From positions 1-41,602 of the forward strand of contig JAKPQL010000096.1 of the NCBI GenBank assembly GCA_029547045.1: a stretch of 41,602 nucleotides of DNA. The letters are read 5' to 3'. Below the pieces are notes generated by a model. That model was not told the origin of the DNA. It ran no database searches and saw nothing but the letters and a program-made list of their open reading frames with translations. Positions 1 to 8,927 of the stretch are shown here, piece after piece; positions within the stretch are counted from its first letter, which is position 1; every line of letters starts with the position of its first letter. A program made the position numbers and the translations under genes. The stretch comes from Deltaproteobacteria bacterium (GTDB lineage: Bacteria > Desulfobacterota > Desulfomonilia > UBA1062).

Positions 1-16
1 TTGCCGCTTCCCGGTC

Positions 17-139
17 TTGGACAGCAGGTGTGCAATATCGGTAGCAGGTCAACCAGGTCATGAAAAACAGCTTAGCGGATCTCTAATGGATTGATTTTCC
101 TTGTCCCATATCAGGACTTGGAGTTGTTTTGGACAGCAG
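17..139. repeat. 11-bp direct repeat TTGGACAGCAG at 17-27 and 129-139
   Basis: The 11-mer TTGGACAGCAG occurs at 17-27 and again at 129-139. The second copy lies at the point where recognisable PAS homology of the downstream kinase begins (about base 140). The intervening 101 bases have stops in all forward frames and do not look like PAS coding sequence. The layout could be a small insertion flanked by a duplicated target, a rearrangement scar, or chance. No mobile-element ends are recognisable. Confidence 0.4.
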
Positions 140-1534
140 TGGCCCGAGGAGATGCTTGGCCTGAACAACCGGGCCTTCATGGACGAGGAGAACGCGCGCA
201 AGGTCTTTGCCACCTTCAACCAGGTGTACAGGACCGCTCAGGCAGCCAAGGCCTTAGACTGGGAACTCATCCGCAAGGACGGCACCCGGTGCGTGATGGA
301 GACCTCGGTGTCCCTCATGCGCGACGACCGTGGAACCCCCATCGGCTTCCGGGGCATCTCCCGTGACGTCACCCAGCAGAAGCACCTTCAGCAGCAGCTC
401 TTCCAGGCACAGAAGATGGAGTCCATCGGCCGGATGACCGGCGGCATCGCCCACGACTTCAACAACATGCTCACTCCCATCCTGGGGTATGCCGAACTCC
501 TCATGCACCACCTGCCATCGGACGATCCCCGGCGGGCGAACATGGAGAACATCATCCACTCGGCCGAGCGGTCCCGGGACCTGGTGCGCCAGCTTCTGGC
601 CTTCTCCCGTCAGCAGACCCTCGAGATGAAGCCACTGGACCTCAACTCGTCCATCACGAGCTTCGAGAAGATACTCCGCCGCACCCTCCACGAGAACGTC
701 GCCATCAGGACCACCCTTGCCCCCGGCCTCGGCACGATACTGGCGGACGTGGGCCAGATCGAGCAGATCCTCATGAACCTGTCGGTGAACGCCCAGGACG
801 CCATGCCCATGGGCGGCATCCTGTTCATCGAGACCTCCCAGGTTCACCTGGACGAGGCCTATGCAGCCATGCACAAGGGGAGCATGACGGGCGACTATGT
901 CCTGCTCACCGTCAGCGACACCGGAACGGGAATGGACCAGGACGTGCTCGACCACCTGTTCGAGCCCTTCTTCACCACCAAGGCTCCGGGCAAGGGCACG
1001 GGACTCGGCCTGTCCACCGTCTACGGTATCGTCAAGCAGCACGGCGGATACATCATGGCCTACAGCGAGCCGGCAAAAGGCACCACGTTCCGGATCTACT
1101 TCCCCCTGTCCGGAGCGCCGTCGGACAAGGCGGCCAGCCGCCTCGAACAGCCCCACGGCATCGGGGGGTGCGAGACCGTGCTCGTCATCGAGGACGAGGA
1201 GCTTGTCAGGGAGCTTGTCACAGGCATCCTGAAGGATTCCGGTTACACGGTGCTGGAAGCCCGCGACGGGAAAACCGCCCATGACCTCGCCAGGACCTTT
1301 TCCGGGCAGATCCACCTGGTCATCTCGGACATGATCCTGCCCGACGCCACGGGCACGGACCTCTTCGAACAGCTTGGTGCCGTACGGTCAGGCATGAAGG
1401 TGCTCTACATGTCCGGATACACGCCCGACGTGATCAGCCATGTCGGGCAGCTGGGCCCTGAGGCGCACTTCATCCAGAAGCCATTCACCCTGCACGAGTT
1501 CTCGCACAAGGTGCGCACGGTGCTTGACGGTTGA
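101..1534 (+). CDS. Hybrid sensor histidine kinase, PAS domain truncated at the N-terminus
   Basis: Two-component hybrid kinase. Residues about 13-95 are only the C-terminal half of a PAS domain ([11 protein letters not shown], then [10 protein letters not shown] and [10 protein letters not shown]). A HisKA segment follows with phospho-acceptor His118 in [11 protein letters not shown], then an HATPase_c domain with the N box ([10 protein letters not shown]), DTGTGMD and [17 protein letters not shown]-terminal receiver has phospho-acceptor Asp410 (ISDMILPD) and Lys460. The kinase and receiver domains look intact. The start shown is a TTG with no Shine-Dalgarno sequence. The first dozen residues do not resemble a PAS domain, and a full PAS would need roughly 40-50 more residues, as seen in the PAS domain of the diguanylate cyclase near 23.5 kb. 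The gene is therefore either 5'-truncated or frameshifted, or its true start differs. Its catalytic core closely resembles that of the next gene, which suggests duplication. Confidence 0.8.
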   Translation: MSHIRTWSCFGQQWPEEMLGLNNRAFMDEENARKVFATFNQVYRTAQAAKALDWELIRKDGTRCVMETSVSLMRDDRGTPIGFRGISRDVTQQKHLQQQLFQAQKMESIGRMTGGIAHDFNNMLTPILGYAELLMHHLPSDDPRRANMENIIHSAERSRDLVRQLLAFSRQQTLEMKPLDLNSSITSFEKILRRTLHENVAIRTTLAPGLGTILADVGQIEQILMNLSVNAQDAMPMGGILFIETSQVHLDEAYAAMHKGSMTGDYVLLTVSDTGTGMDQDVLDHLFEPFFTTKAPGKGTGLGLSTVYGIVKQHGGYIMAYSEPAKGTTFRIYFPLSGAPSDKAASRLEQPHGIGGCETVLVIEDEELVRELVTGILKDSGYTVLEARDGKTAHDLARTFSGQIHLVISDMILPDATGTDLFEQLGAVRSGMKVLYMSGYTPDVISHVGQLGPEAHFIQKPFTLHEFSHKVRTVLDG

Positions 1535-1700
1535 GCGGTATGGCCCTTCACCTCACGAGCCACATTCCCGGATCCTTCCCTGTCCTCATTGACAGACAAG
1601 TCCGGTCCCATTACTTTTTTCCTATGGACTGCCAGGATCGCACCCTTTGTTCTCCACCCCGGGAACTCACCGACGAAACCTGGACATGAGGAGAGCACCG

Positions 1701-4700
1701 ATGGCGACGAAGCGCGAAAAAGAGATCATGCATGCCATGGCCGAGGCGGCCCTTAGGGCCGCCCGGGGGCACCCCCAGGCCGCCCCGACACCCGAGGCCG
1801 GACACGCGGACATCGATCATCTCGGCCACGCCCTGAACGAGCTCATGGGGGCACTGCGTTCCACCCGGGAGGAGTACACCCTCGTCACCGACAAGATCTC
1901 GGACGTCATCTGGATCATGGACATGGACCTCAATTTCACCTACATGAGCCCCTCCACCGAGCGCATGCACGGCAGGAAACCCGAGGAGTGGCTCAGTATG
2001 TCCCTGGAGGACGCGCTCCCTCTGTCCTCCCTTGGAACGGCCATGCACGCCCTGGCGGAGGAGCTCGCCATCCAGAAGCTGCCCGGGGCCGACAGGAACC
2101 GGTTCAGGACCCTGGAGCTGGAGCAGTACCGCAAGGACGGATCGACGTTCTGGAGCGAGGTGAAGGCCAGCTTCATGTGGGGTGACTCCCCGGACCCCAT
2201 CGGCGTCATCGGCGTCACCCGGGACATCTCGGAGCGGAAGAGGGCCGACGAGGCACTGTGCGAGAGCGAGGAACGGTTCCGGACCCTGTTCTGCACGGCT
2301 CCCTTCACCTGTGCCGTCACCGACTCGGACGGACGCTTCATCATGGTCAACGATGCATTCCTGGAGAAAATCGGCATGAACCGCGATCAGGTCATCGGCC
2401 GCACCATGGACGAGATCGGCGTCTCCATCGACCCTGCTGCGCTGGAATCCTTGAACCGGGAGCGCCTGCGCACGGGCATGATCGACAACGCAGAGGTCCG
2501 GGTGGTAATGCCGGATGGAACGGCCAATGATCTGCTCGTCTCCAGCAGGAACATCTCCCTTTCAGGCCAGGACTGCACCCTGTCGGTCACCGTGGACATC
2601 ACTGCCCGGAAACAGATCGAGCAGGAAGGGAAACGGCTCACCGCCATCCTCGAGTCCACCAGCGACCTGGTGGCCACGGCCACACCCGAGGGGACGATCA
2701 CGTACCTGAACGCTGCGGCCAGGCGCGTCCTGGGACTGGGCGCACCGGTGGATACCCACTTGCAGGTCCTGTATTCGGCCCACCCTGCCTGGGCCCGGCG
2801 GATCGTCAGGGACGAGGCCATACCAACCGCCATCGAGCGCGGCGTGTGGCAGGGCGAGACCGCCGTGCTGGACAGGGACGGCCGCGAGATCCCGGTCTCC
2901 CAGGTCATCATGGCCCACCGTTCGGATGAGGGCGAGCTCCTCTACCTGTCCACCATCATGCGCGACCTCAGCGAGCACAGGAGGTCAGAGGAGGCGTTGA
3001 GGAAAAGCGAGTCCACCTACCGGAACATGGTCGTGAACTCGCCCGTGGGCATGCACTTCTACCGGCTCGAGCCGGATGGCAGGCTCGTACTGGAGGACGC
3101 CAACCCCGCCGCCGACCATATCCTGGGCATCGACCACCATCCGCTGCTGGGCAAGGACATCCTTGATGCCTTTCCCCAACTCGCCGGCACCGAGGTGCCC
3201 CTCAGGTACCGCGAGGCCGCATCATCAGGCATCACCTGGGAGACCGAGCAGATCTTCTACGAAGACGAGAGCATCCACGGGGCCTTTATGGTGAGGGCCT
3301 TCCAGACAACCCCGGGCCGGATGGTGGCTGAGTTCGTGGACATCACGGCCCGCAAGCGGGCGGAGATCGGGCTCAGGGAGAGCGAGGAGCGCTTCCGTGC
3401 TTTGCACAACGCTTCCTTCGGCGGCATCGGCATCCACGAGCGGGGCATCATCCTGGACTGCAACCAGGGCCTGGCGGACATGACCGGCTATTCCCCGGAC
3501 GAACTCATCGGCATGAACGGGCTGAACCTCATCGCGCCCGAGTGGCGGGAGCATGTGATGGAAAAGATCGTGACCGGGTACGAGCGCACCTACGAGGTCC
3601 GGGGGCTCCGCAAGGACGGCAGCACCTACCCCCTGGAGATCCACGGGAAGAACGTGCCCTACCACGGCCGGACCGTGCGCGTCACCGAGTTCCGTGACAT
3701 CACCGATCGGAAACAGGCAGAGGAAACCCTCCGTGAACGGGAAAACATGATCAAGGCGCTTGTGGAGACCTCCCGGGACTGGATCTGGGTCATGGACACA
3801 CAGGGAGTACATACCTATTCCAACCAGGCGGTCAGGGCCGTCCTGGGATACGAACCCGTCGAGATCGTCGGGAAGAGTCTCGACCTCATGCACCCGGACG
3901 ACCAGGAGATGATGAAAGCCTCCATGCCCGCGTGGATCGAGGAAAAACGCGGCTGGCAAAACCTGCTCGTCCGCTTCCGCCACAAAGACGGCTCCTGGAG
4001 ATACCTGGAGAGCAGCTCCGTGCCTGTCCTCAATGCATCCGGAGAGCTTACGGGTTTCCAGGGCATGGACAGGGACGTCACCGAGCGCATGCAGGCCCAG
4101 GCGGAACAGGAGAGGCTCAGGGACCAGCTCATGCAGGCCCGGAAGATGGAGTCGGTGGGCCAGCTGGCAGGAGGCATCGCCCACGACTTCAACAACATGC
4201 TCGTGCCCATCATCGGCTATGCGGAGCTGCTGGGCGACAACCTGCCACCGGACGACCCCCGGGGCGCATACGTGGAGCAGATCGTGACCTCGGCCGAGCG
4301 CTCCCGGGACCTGGTGCGCCAGCTCCTGGCCTTCGCACGCAAGCAGACCCTGGAGATGAAACCACTGGACCTGAACCGGGTCATCGAGAACTTCGAGAAG
4401 ATGCTCCGCCGCGCCCTGCACGAGTATGTGACCATACAGACCAGCCTTTCGCCCGACATCGGGGCCATCATGGCCGACGTGGGCCAGGTGGAGCAGATCA
4501 TCCTGAATCTCGCGGTGAACGCCCAGGATGCCATGCCCGGCGGAGGCACCCTGTCCATTGCCACCGCAGAGGTCACCCTGGGAGAAAACCACATCCGGGT
4601 GCACGAGGACCTGCAGCCTGGGCCGTACGTGCTCCTGAGCATCAGCGACACGGGCGCGGGCATGGACCGGGAGACTCTCTCTCGCCTCTTCGAGCCCTTC

Positions 4701-5267
4701 TATACCACCAAGGCCCCGGGAAAGGGGACCGGCCTGGGCCTGGCCACGGTCTACGGCATCGTCAAGCAGCACGGCGGCCACATCACGGTGTACAGCGAGC
4801 CGGGCATGGGCTCCACCTTCAAGGTGTACTTTCCCCGCCACGGCGACCTTCCGGCACCGGTTGCCACCAAACGGGAGGCGGCCGGGCCCGTGCACGGCGA
4901 CGAGACGATCATGGTGGTGGAGGACAACGATTCGGTCCGCGAGCTCATCACCTCCACCCTGAAGGGGTACGGGTACACGATCCTTTCAGCTCAGGACGGA
5001 GATGCAGCGCTGCGGATCGCCCAGGAGCACCCTGGGGAACTGGCCCTCCTCATCACCGACGTCGTGCTGCCCAGCATGAACGGAAAGGTACTCTACGAGA
5101 GCCTCAGCTCCCTGTGCCCCTCCATCAGGGTGCTCTACATGTCCGGATACACCAGGGACGTCATCACCCACCACGGCGTGCTGGACTCCGGGGTGGCCTT
5201 CATGCAGAAGCCCTTCTCCCTGCAGGCTCTGGCCGCGAAGGTGCGGGAGCTCCTGGACGGCAGGTAG
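1701..5267 (+). CDS. Multi-PAS hybrid sensor histidine kinase with C-terminal receiver
   Basis: A predicted soluble hybrid kinase of 1188 residues; no membrane segment is evident. About six PAS or PAS-like domains lie near residues 57-165, 190-305, 306-430, 435-555, 560-675 and 680-800, most ending in the usual DITxRK/DISERK linker. They are followed by HisKA (His828 in [11 protein letters not shown]), HATPase_c ([32 protein letters not shown]) and a receiver with Asp1120 (LITDVVLPSMNG) and a conserved lysine in MQKPF. The reading frame is open from a TTG at 1647, but ATG 1701 is preceded by GAGGAGA at good spacing and is preferred. The core matches the upstream kinase motif for motif. The 10-base gap to the following membrane-protein gene suggests co-transcription. 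The signal sensed by the PAS array cannot be told from sequence. Confidence 0.93.
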   Translation: MATKREKEIMHAMAEAALRAARGHPQAAPTPEAGHADIDHLGHALNELMGALRSTREEYTLVTDKISDVIWIMDMDLNFTYMSPSTERMHGRKPEEWLSMSLEDALPLSSLGTAMHALAEELAIQKLPGADRNRFRTLELEQYRKDGSTFWSEVKASFMWGDSPDPIGVIGVTRDISERKRADEALCESEERFRTLFCTAPFTCAVTDSDGRFIMVNDAFLEKIGMNRDQVIGRTMDEIGVSIDPAALESLNRERLRTGMIDNAEVRVVMPDGTANDLLVSSRNISLSGQDCTLSVTVDITARKQIEQEGKRLTAILESTSDLVATATPEGTITYLNAAARRVLGLGAPVDTHLQVLYSAHPAWARRIVRDEAIPTAIERGVWQGETAVLDRDGREIPVSQVIMAHRSDEGELLYLSTIMRDLSEHRRSEEALRKSESTYRNMVVNSPVGMHFYRLEPDGRLVLEDANPAADHILGIDHHPLLGKDILDAFPQLAGTEVPLRYREAASSGITWETEQIFYEDESIHGAFMVRAFQTTPGRMVAEFVDITARKRAEIGLRESEERFRALHNASFGGIGIHERGIILDCNQGLADMTGYSPDELIGMNGLNLIAPEWREHVMEKIVTGYERTYEVRGLRKDGSTYPLEIHGKNVPYHGRTVRVTEFRDITDRKQAEETLRERENMIKALVETSRDWIWVMDTQGVHTYSNQAVRAVLGYEPVEIVGKSLDLMHPDDQEMMKASMPAWIEEKRGWQNLLVRFRHKDGSWRYLESSSVPVLNASGELTGFQGMDRDVTERMQAQAEQERLRDQLMQARKMESVGQLAGGIAHDFNNMLVPIIGYAELLGDNLPPDDPRGAYVEQIVTSAERSRDLVRQLLAFARKQTLEMKPLDLNRVIENFEKMLRRALHEYVTIQTSLSPDIGAIMADVGQVEQIILNLAVNAQDAMPGGGTLSIATAEVTLGENHIRVHEDLQPGPYVLLSISDTGAGMDRETLSRLFEPFYTTKAPGKGTGLGLATVYGIVKQHGGHITVYSEPGMGSTFKVYFPRHGDLPAPVATKREAAGPVHGDETIMVVEDNDSVRELITSTLKGYGYTILSAQDGDAALRIAQEHPGELALLITDVVLPSMNGKVLYESLSSLCPSIRVLYMSGYTRDVITHHGVLDSGVAFMQKPFSLQALAAKVRELLDGR

Positions 5268-5277
5268 AAGAACTCTC

Positions 5278-6222
5278 ATGAACCATCCATCAGGAATGAA
5301 CCGCCCGGGTCTTTTCGCCGTTCTCGCCGTCACGATACTCGCCCTTACATCGGGCCGGGCCGCGGCAACCCGTGTGGAGATCTCCGCGGGCGCCTGGCAG
5401 CAGAACCCGCGGGGCAGCATCGCCTATACCTACAACGTGCTCGACCTCCTCCAGGACGAGATCGAAGACGCCACAGGCGATCTGCTCCCCATGGACGACA
5501 CGTTCCTGCACCTGGCCTTTGGCAGGGCACACGACCTGTACGAACGCTTCTTTCCGGGTACTGCGCCAGACGATGTCGTGGACAGCCTCCTGACCCGCAC
5601 GGACAAGCTCGACTTCGAGGACGACTGTTCCTTCGAACCGGTGATCAGACCCTCGGGAAGGATCAGGGTCCTCATGAGCCCCCTGGTAAACTTCTCGTTC
5701 ATGGCAACGCCGTTGCGTTTCGAAGGGACCGGGTCTCTCGGCACCTCCTTCACCTTCCTCGACACCCTGTTCGAACCCCACACCGCCTTCACGTCCCGCC
5801 TGAAGCTCTCCCACTATGATGCGGCCTGGTTCGCCGATTATCCCCAGATTTCACTGGGAAGCGCATGGTCCCTCCACACCGAGACCGGCATCAACCTGCG
5901 CATGGTGTATTTCCACGCGAGCATTTCACAGCCGGCCACCGGCGTTGGCGAGTCCATCTCCTCCACCGTGCCCCTGCCCATGCTCTACTTGGGCGCGCAG
6001 CTCGTGCACGGGGGCGGTTTCGCCGTGGAGGCCGAGGCCCGCGGCATGCGCTACAGGGACGACTACACCTACGACATCATCGGCCGCATCAGGCACCCCA
6101 TCAGAGGCCCTTTGCACCTTTCAGCAGGGTACCGCCACCTGTACGTGGACCTGGACATCGACGACATCGATGCCCAGGGCACGTTTTCCGGCCCCTTCAT
6201 GGAAACGGTGCTGTCCTTCTAG
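5278..6222 (+). CDS. Predicted outer-membrane beta-barrel protein
   Basis: A 314-residue exported protein. The N-terminus is a signal peptide (a hydrophobic stretch ending in SGRAAA) with cleavage near residue 31. The mature protein has alternating polar and hydrophobic segments separated by short turns, many aromatic residues, and ends in METVLSF, a terminal phenylalanine typical of outer-membrane proteins recognised by the Bam machinery. The early GAWQQNPRGSIAY segment resembles the TIGR04219-type small outer-membrane barrel family, but I cannot confirm that without a profile search. It starts 10 bases after the hybrid kinase stop, so the two are probably co-transcribed. A second in-frame ATG at 5296 is possible. 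Cargo or function is unknown. Confidence 0.65.
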   Translation: MNHPSGMNRPGLFAVLAVTILALTSGRAAATRVEISAGAWQQNPRGSIAYTYNVLDLLQDEIEDATGDLLPMDDTFLHLAFGRAHDLYERFFPGTAPDDVVDSLLTRTDKLDFEDDCSFEPVIRPSGRIRVLMSPLVNFSFMATPLRFEGTGSLGTSFTFLDTLFEPHTAFTSRLKLSHYDAAWFADYPQISLGSAWSLHTETGINLRMVYFHASISQPATGVGESISSTVPLPMLYLGAQLVHGGGFAVEAEARGMRYRDDYTYDIIGRIRHPIRGPLHLSAGYRHLYVDLDIDDIDAQGTFSGPFMETVLSF

Positions 6223-6246
6223 CAGGGCCGGCACGGCCCTGTCTCC
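6223..6246 (+). terminator. Hairpin directly after the barrel gene
   Basis: A perfect 7-bp stem, CAGGGCC (6223-6229) with GGCCCTG (6235-6241) and loop GGCAC, starts one base after the stop codon. It lacks a T-run, so it may be a weak terminator or an mRNA-stabilising hairpin. Confidence 0.45.
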
Positions 6247-6406
6247 GGCTTCCAGGCGATCCCTGCCGTTCCCCCGTCAATACCCTTTCAGACAGGACAT
6301 GACATCCTGAGAAAATCATGACCGCACCCTTTTCCTGAACGATTTTTTGATTATACTATGGATATGTCCATGTATTGATCTTTATGCATTGCAGTGCAGG
6401 AGCAGC

Positions 6407-7687
6407 ATGAGCAGGGAAAAGCCCGATCGCACGAAGTACCCTGTCCTCGAACGTGTCGACGTCCCCGGGGACACCCGTGCAGTCTGGCAGGACATCGTGG
6501 ACCTCATGGCGGACATCTTCCGCGTGCCAGCCGCGCTCATCATGCGCGTCCACGCCCGGGACATCGAGGTGTTCGTCTGCAACCGCAATACGGCCCATCC
6601 CTATCGTCAGGGTCTCCGGGAACGGCTGGACACTGGCCGGTACTGCGAGGAGGTCATGAGCGGCCGGCGGCCGCTGCTCGTGCCCGATGCCCCGAGCAGT
6701 CCCCGGTGGGCCCACAACCCGGACCTTTCCGCAGGCATGATATCCTACCTGGGCATGCCCATCACCTGGCCCGAGGGAGAGGTGTTCGGCACCATCTGCG
6801 TCCTGGATTCCAAGTCGAACGCCTATTCAGGGGACCTCATCAGGCTCATGCACAAGTTCGCCCACCTGGTGGAGTCCGACCTGCGAGTCATCTGGTCTTC
6901 CCTGCAGATCTCACGGGCCCACGAGGAGCTGCACCGCCTCAACGACGAGATGAACCGCTTCATGGGCATCGCGGCCCACGACATGAGGAACGCCCTGAAC
7001 GTCTTCATGGGGTGCAGCAGATACCTGCTGCCCAGGGGTGACGGCCTGTCCCAGAAGGAGCGCATCTACCTGGACCTCATCGACAAATCCGGCTCCACGC
7101 TCATCCAGCTCATGGACGAGCTCATGGACATCGCCCGGATCGAGACCATGCACCTGCCCCTTCACCTCGAAACGGTGAATCTCATTGATATCGTTGCAGA
7201 AAACGTCCAGTACAACCAGCACCTCGCCGAAGACAGGGGCATCCGGATTCACGTCAGGGACCCCGGGAAGCCGGTCATGGTGCGGGTGGACCCTGCAAAG
7301 ATCGAGCAGGTGCTCAACAACCTGATCTCCAACGCCCTCAAGTACTCCCCTGCCGGCTCAGCCATCTCGGTGAGCATCGATGCCGCCCCTGAGAGGGTCG
7401 TGGTGAGCATCAGGGACCAGGGGTTGGGCATACCCAAGGACGAGCAGCCCGGGCTCTTCAACCCCTTCCATACCACCAGCATCCGCCCCTCCACCGGCGA
7501 GACGAGCACGGGCCTCGGTCTCTTCATCGCTCGCCGGATCGTGGAGGAGCACGGCGGCCGCATCTGGCTGGAGAGCGAACCCGGCGCAGGGTCGGTGTTC
7601 TCATTCTCCCTGGCCCGGGTCCGGCAAGCCCCCCGGCATGCCGCACAGAAGAAGGGGACACCGGCGCATACCCGCAACATCGCGTGA
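6407..7687 (+). CDS. GAF-domain sensor histidine kinase
   Basis: A predicted cytoplasmic histidine kinase of 426 residues. A GAF domain occupies about residues 20-165 (it includes YLGMPITWPEGEVFGTICVL, typical of the GAF fold). HisKA follows with His191 in the AAHDMRNAL motif, then HATPase_c with an N box (NNLISNALKYSP), DQGLGIP and TGLGLFIARRIVEEHGG. There is no receiver domain and no membrane segment. The frame is open from 6347, but ATG 6407 has AGGAG four bases upstream and is the likely start. No response-regulator gene sits next to it, so its partner is elsewhere or is one of the receivers in this window. The GAF ligand is unknown. Confidence 0.9.
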   Translation: MSREKPDRTKYPVLERVDVPGDTRAVWQDIVDLMADIFRVPAALIMRVHARDIEVFVCNRNTAHPYRQGLRERLDTGRYCEEVMSGRRPLLVPDAPSSPRWAHNPDLSAGMISYLGMPITWPEGEVFGTICVLDSKSNAYSGDLIRLMHKFAHLVESDLRVIWSSLQISRAHEELHRLNDEMNRFMGIAAHDMRNALNVFMGCSRYLLPRGDGLSQKERIYLDLIDKSGSTLIQLMDELMDIARIETMHLPLHLETVNLIDIVAENVQYNQHLAEDRGIRIHVRDPGKPVMVRVDPAKIEQVLNNLISNALKYSPAGSAISVSIDAAPERVVVSIRDQGLGIPKDEQPGLFNPFHTTSIRPSTGETSTGLGLFIARRIVEEHGGRIWLESEPGAGSVFSFSLARVRQAPRHAAQKKGTPAHTRNIA

Positions 7688-7737
7688 TCCGTCGGACCCC
7701 GATCCCGACACACCCTGCATGATCGTTCAGACCAGGG

Positions 7738-7793
7738 GCAGGGTTTTTACCAACATTAAGAAACTGTTCCTTTTTTTCCTGAAAAACCCCTGC
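7738..7793. repeat. Inverted repeat in the gap before the binding-protein gene
   Basis: GCAGGGTTTTT (7738-7748) can pair with AAAAACCCCTGC (7782-7793), with one bulged base. The loop of about 33 bases contains a run of seven T. It could terminate the GAF kinase transcript or belong to the leader of the next gene. A second small hairpin, GGGTT/AACCC, lies at 7820-7834. No other feature is apparent in 7688-7905. Confidence 0.35.
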
Positions 7794-7905
7794 TGAGTTC
7801 ATTATTGTAATCCCCTTGAGGGTTCAAGAAACCCGCCGACATGAACAGAAGATCTCCAGGCATACATACCATTCGGGGTCATAACAGACATAGGAGGACT
7901 AGTTC

Positions 7906-8769
7906 ATGAAACAGGCATTGAAACTAATGACATGTATCGGGGCAGCAGTGTTCCTGGGTGTGTTCATGAGCAGCTCCGCGTTTGCCGGCAAGACCCTCGT
8001 GGTGGCTGTGGGCGGCGACATCCCCACCATGAAGATGAAAGACGGCAAGGGCTCCCTCTCGGGCTACGAGATCGACATGATCCGGGCCATAGCGAAAGAG
8101 GCCGGGGTGGATGTCAAGATCGTGGAGGTGCCCTGGAAGAACCTCTACAACGACCTGAATGCGGGCAAGTACGATGCGGTGGCCGCCTCGGTGAGCATCA
8201 CCCCGGGCAAGCAGGGCCGCTACGGCATGTCTGACCCGTACTTCACCACAGGACAGCTCCTGGTCGTGCCCAAGTCGAGGGTGAACGACTCGGTGAACGG
8301 CAAGAACATAGGCGTTTTCAAGCTTTCACAGACAGCGGACAAGGTCAGGAGATCCGGTGCCAACCTCACCTATTACACGGTGGAGGAGACCGCCCAGGCG
8401 TTCAAGGACCTTGCCAACGGCAACGTGCACGGCATCCTCTGCGACACCCCGGTGGCCCTCGGGTACACCACGGGCAAGTATGCAGGCAAGTTCTGCCTGT
8501 CCAACGACAATGAAGGGTGCACAGCCAATTCCGCCAGGGAGGACTACGGCTTCGTGGTGAAGAAGGGCAATGACGACACCCTCGACCTCATCAACAAGGG
8601 CCTGGCTTCGGTGAAGTCCAAGGACATGGACGATCAGATCATGGGCAAGTGGTTCAAGGGAGCCGATGCCAGGGTCGCCTCGTCACTGGGTCAGAAGTCC
8701 TTGTTCGACTCTCTGTTCGCATCCGAGGTACCCACCGGGGCTCAGAACTCTCCGGCCTCGGCGAAATAG
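7906..8769 (+). CDS. Periplasmic amino-acid-type ABC transporter substrate-binding protein
   Basis: A 287-residue secreted solute-binding protein of the SBP_bac_3 family. Residues 1-27 form a signal peptide ending in SSSAFA. The mature start (TLVVAVGGDIPTMK...GYEIDMIRAIAKEAGV) and the segment YDAVAASVSITPGKQGRYGMSDPYF are hallmarks of polar amino-acid or cystine-type binders. Four cysteines in the C-lobe (GILCDTP, KFCLS, EGCT and one in the signal region) are unremarkable. The start is well set by AGGAGG eight bases upstream of the ATG. No permease or ATPase gene lies next to it, so it is an orphan binding protein. It either serves a transporter encoded elsewhere or feeds a sensor. The ligand cannot be assigned. 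Confidence 0.88.
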   Translation: MKQALKLMTCIGAAVFLGVFMSSSAFAGKTLVVAVGGDIPTMKMKDGKGSLSGYEIDMIRAIAKEAGVDVKIVEVPWKNLYNDLNAGKYDAVAASVSITPGKQGRYGMSDPYFTTGQLLVVPKSRVNDSVNGKNIGVFKLSQTADKVRRSGANLTYYTVEETAQAFKDLANGNVHGILCDTPVALGYTTGKYAGKFCLSNDNEGCTANSAREDYGFVVKKGNDDTLDLINKGLASVKSKDMDDQIMGKWFKGADARVASSLGQKSLFDSLFASEVPTGAQNSPASAK

Positions 8770-8793
8770 ACCCCTCAACCCTGAATGCAAGAG

Positions 8794-8826
8794 ACGGGCG
8801 GGACTGTTTCCCGCCCGTTCTTCATT
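8794..8826 (+). terminator. Rho-independent terminator after the binding-protein gene
   Basis: A perfect 10-bp GC-rich stem, ACGGGCGGGA (8794-8803) with TCCCGCCCGT (8809-8818) and loop CTGTT, is followed by TCTTCATT. It lies 24 bases after the stop codon. Confidence 0.8.
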
Positions 8827-8927
8827 GTTCAGCTCCGTTTACGCCCGGCGGATTCCCCGGAAACCGGCCCCTGCCTCCTGCATCAATATATTAATACTCT
8901 CGGTTCAAGGTTTCGATAAGTCATGCC

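Noticed and set aside
3225-4895. 556-codon open frame on the minus strand opposite the second kinase
   Set aside because: Composition is typical of a GC-rich antisense shadow; the plus-strand frame has clear kinase and PAS motifs throughout.
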